From: VRUE01 sp963805475
GTDB taxonomy: Bacteria; Actinomycetota; Thermoleophilia; Solirubrobacterales; 70-9
Assembly (NCBI GenBank): GCA_963805475.1
Contig: CAWDUO010000001.1
Span: forward strand, 124,001 to 188,000
Direction: 5' to 3'
Length of the DNA stretch: 64,000 bases
Both the position numbers and the translations under genes were made by a program. The notes under the pieces are model-generated. The model was not told the origin of the DNA. It searched no databases and worked only from the letters and a program-made list of their open reading frames with translations. Shown in pieces: positions 62,257 to 64,000 of this stretch (its first letter is position 1; every line of letters begins with the position of its first letter).

Positions 62257-64000
62257 TTGGCGCTGCTGATCCTGTTCGGGTTCGTGGCGGGCGCGGCGAC
62301 CGCGCTCTCTCCCTGTGTGCTGCCGGTGCTGCCGATCGCGCTCTCAGCGGGCGCGACCGGCGGCCGGCGGCGGCCGCTCGGCATCGTCGCCGGGCTGGCC
62401 GTCTCCTTCACCTTCGCCACGGTGGCGCTGGTCTACGTGATCTCGGCGCTCGGCCTGCCGGACGACCTGCTGCGCAAGCTGGCGATCTTCGTCCTGCTCG
62501 CCTTCGGCGTCTCGCTGATGATCCCGCCGGTCGCGGCGCGGCTGGAGGCCTGGCTGAGCCGCTTCGCCGGCATCGCCGGGGGACCGCGCAGCGGCGGCGG
62601 CGACGGCTTCTGGTCCGGCGTCGCCGTCGGCGGCAGCCTCGGCTTCGTCTACGCGCCCTGCGCCGGGCCGATCCTCGCCGGGGTGATCACCGTCTCGGCT
62701 TCGCAGTCGTTCAGCAGCGGGCGGCTCGCCGTCGCGCTCAGCTACGGGCTCGGCTCGGCCGTCGTCCTCTACTTCCTGATGCTGGGCGGCCGCCGCGTGA
62801 TCGCGCCGCTGGCCCGCCGCGGCACCGGCTTCCAGGTCGCGATGGGCGCGGTGATGGTCGTCGTCGCTCTGGCGATGCTCGGCAACTACGACGTCAAATT
62901 CCAGAACAGGATCGCCAGCAGCCTGCCGAGCTTCCTGGTCAACCCCTCGAAGTCGCTCGAGGACACCGGCACGGCGCGCAAGGCGCTGGCCGAAGTGCGC
63001 GGCGGCTCGGGCGGCGCGCTCGGCGAAGCGACCGCGGAAGCGGCCATCACGGGCAGCTCCGGGAAGGCGAAGGGGGGCGGGGGCGAGGGGAAGCCCTCCG
63101 GCCTGCCGGTGCTCGGCGCGGCGCCGGAATTCACCGACACCCAGCAGTGGTTCAACACGCCCGGCGACCGGCCGCTGACGCTGAAGCTCGCTGCGCGGCC
63201 GCGTCGTCCTCGTCGACTTCTGGACCTACAGCTGCATCAACTGCCTGCGCACGCTGCCCTACCTGACCGCCTGGGACAGGCGCTACCGCTCCGACGGGCT
63301 GACGATCGTCGGCATCCACTCGCCCGAGTTCCCGTTCGAGAAAGACGCCGGCAACGTCGAAGAAGCGATCCAGCGCAACGGGATCGAATACCCGGTCGCG
63401 CAGGACAACGACCTGACCAACTTCACTGACTACGGGACCGAATACTGGCCGGCCGAGTACTTCATCGACGCGCGGGGCCGGGTCCGCTACGTGCATTTCG
63501 GCGAGGGCGAATACGGCGAGAAAGAGAAGATCATCCGCGAGCTGCTGGCCGAAGCCGGGCGCAGGGTGGGGGCGGGGGAGTCCGGAGCGAAGGGGATCGA
63601 AGCCTCGTCCGGGGTGACGACGCCGGAGAGCTACCTGGGGTCGCTGCGCGCCGACCGCTTTGTCAACGGGCCGATCGCCGCCGGCACGCAGGACTTTGGC
63701 AAGCCTGCGACCCCGCCCACCGACCAGCTCGCCTACAGCGGCCGCTGGAGCGTCGAGCCGGAGTCGGCGACCGCCGAGGGCGGATCTCTGGAGCTGTCGT
63801 TCGGCGCCCGCCGCGTCTACCTCGTGCTCGGCTCGCCGGGCCATGCTCGCCGTGTGCGCGTGCTTCTCGACGGCAGGCCGATCCCCGACCGCCTCGCCGG
63901 CTCCGACGTCCACAACGGCGCCGTCACGGTCAGCGGCCAGCGGCTCTACGACCTGGTGAGCCTGCCGAAGGTCGAAGACCGCACGCTGCGCCTCGTCCCG
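62257..64000 (+). pseudogene. dipZ: DipZ-like CcdA/thioredoxin fusion, one frameshift; 3' end outside window
   Basis: TTG 62257 starts a CcdA/DsbD-type membrane domain: TALSPCVLPVLPIALSAGAT and GGSLGFVYAPCAGPILAGVI hold the two conserved Cys. After a Gly/Ser/Lys linker (about residues 245-285), one extra base at 63186-63190 shifts the frame, and the next frame continues as SLRGRVVLVDFWTYSCINCL, a thioredoxin with CINC. Further on is a beta-sandwich domain (LAYSGRWSVEPESATAEGGS) like the C-terminal carbohydrate-binding-like domain of mycobacterial DipZ. It carries reducing power across the membrane. Removing one base restores the protein. Confidence 0.83.

Overview
The window is very GC-rich (most third positions are G or C) and almost fully coding. 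Gene content points to a deep-branching actinobacterium of the Thermoleophilia/Solirubrobacterales type. The evidence is a type IV pilus system in an actinobacterial genome, proteins that resemble mycobacterial ones (Rv1264-like cyclase, paired ArsA-like ATPases, DipZ, an Rv3030-Rv3032-like gene set), the primary sigma factor, and secreted proteins that share a small Cys-containing C-terminal domain. The taxonomic assignment is inferred from content only. No rRNA, tRNA, insertion sequence, prophage or CRISPR array was seen.

Layout. 1-2.8 kb (minus): MoxR ATPase, VWA protein and a DUF4389-type membrane protein. 2.8-7.7 kb: lipoprotein, cation/Ca2+ exchanger, cupin, RecD2-like helicase. 7.8-8.5 kb: VapBC-type toxin-antitoxin pair. 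8.5-17.9 kb: secreted S8/S53-like protease, frameshifted YHYH protein, cold-shock protein and TypA, repeat surface protein, TetR-type regulator. 18-22.6 kb: acyl-CoA dehydrogenase behind a TetR-type operator, Bcp peroxiredoxin, a PilT, the primary sigma factor. 24.3-28.6 kb: pilB, pilT and pilC. 28.6-31.7 kb: an accessory island with a truncated DUF4143 gene, 23-bp-spaced operator repeats, a second toxin-antitoxin pair and a sigma4/anti-sigma fusion. 31.7-43.3 kb: the structural pilus cluster (SGN-repeat pilus protein, c-di-GMP-I riboswitch, major pilin, a beta-propeller protein, pilW/pilV-like prepilins, pilD, pilM, pilN, pilO and a pilP-position gene). 43.4-50 kb: HxlR regulator, a large cytosolic protein, two ArsA-like ATPases, and ParA overlapping FtsZ. 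50-53.7 kb: gamma-glutamyltransferase, Rv1264-like adenylate cyclase, a methyltransferase. 53.7-57.7 kb: methyltransferase, GH57 branching enzyme, GT4 glucosyltransferase and hexapeptide acyltransferase, the same set of families as the mycobacterial methylglucose lipopolysaccharide locus. 57.8-62 kb: MeaB, a PRC-barrel protein, and a divergent restriction-modification pair of MamI/BsaBI type. 62-64 kb: a repeat lipoprotein and DipZ, which runs off the end.

How the genes fit together. Pilus expression and assembly look tied to c-di-GMP twice, by the riboswitch before the pilin gene and by an MshEN-like N-terminus on PilB. Several genes, mostly pilus genes, carry single-base frameshifts while the sequence on both sides stays conserved. 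These are either assembly errors or on/off variation, and the two must be separated before any phenotype is inferred.

The most unusual feature is a set of palindromic elements that lie in frame inside protein genes. One is in gamma-glutamyltransferase, one is in a linker of the 43.8 kb gene, and a weaker one is in the FtsZ N-terminal extension. The first two share a loop motif, CTGATTC, read in different frames. Other long perfect hairpins lie between genes. Together they resemble the in-frame palindromic elements of Rickettsia.
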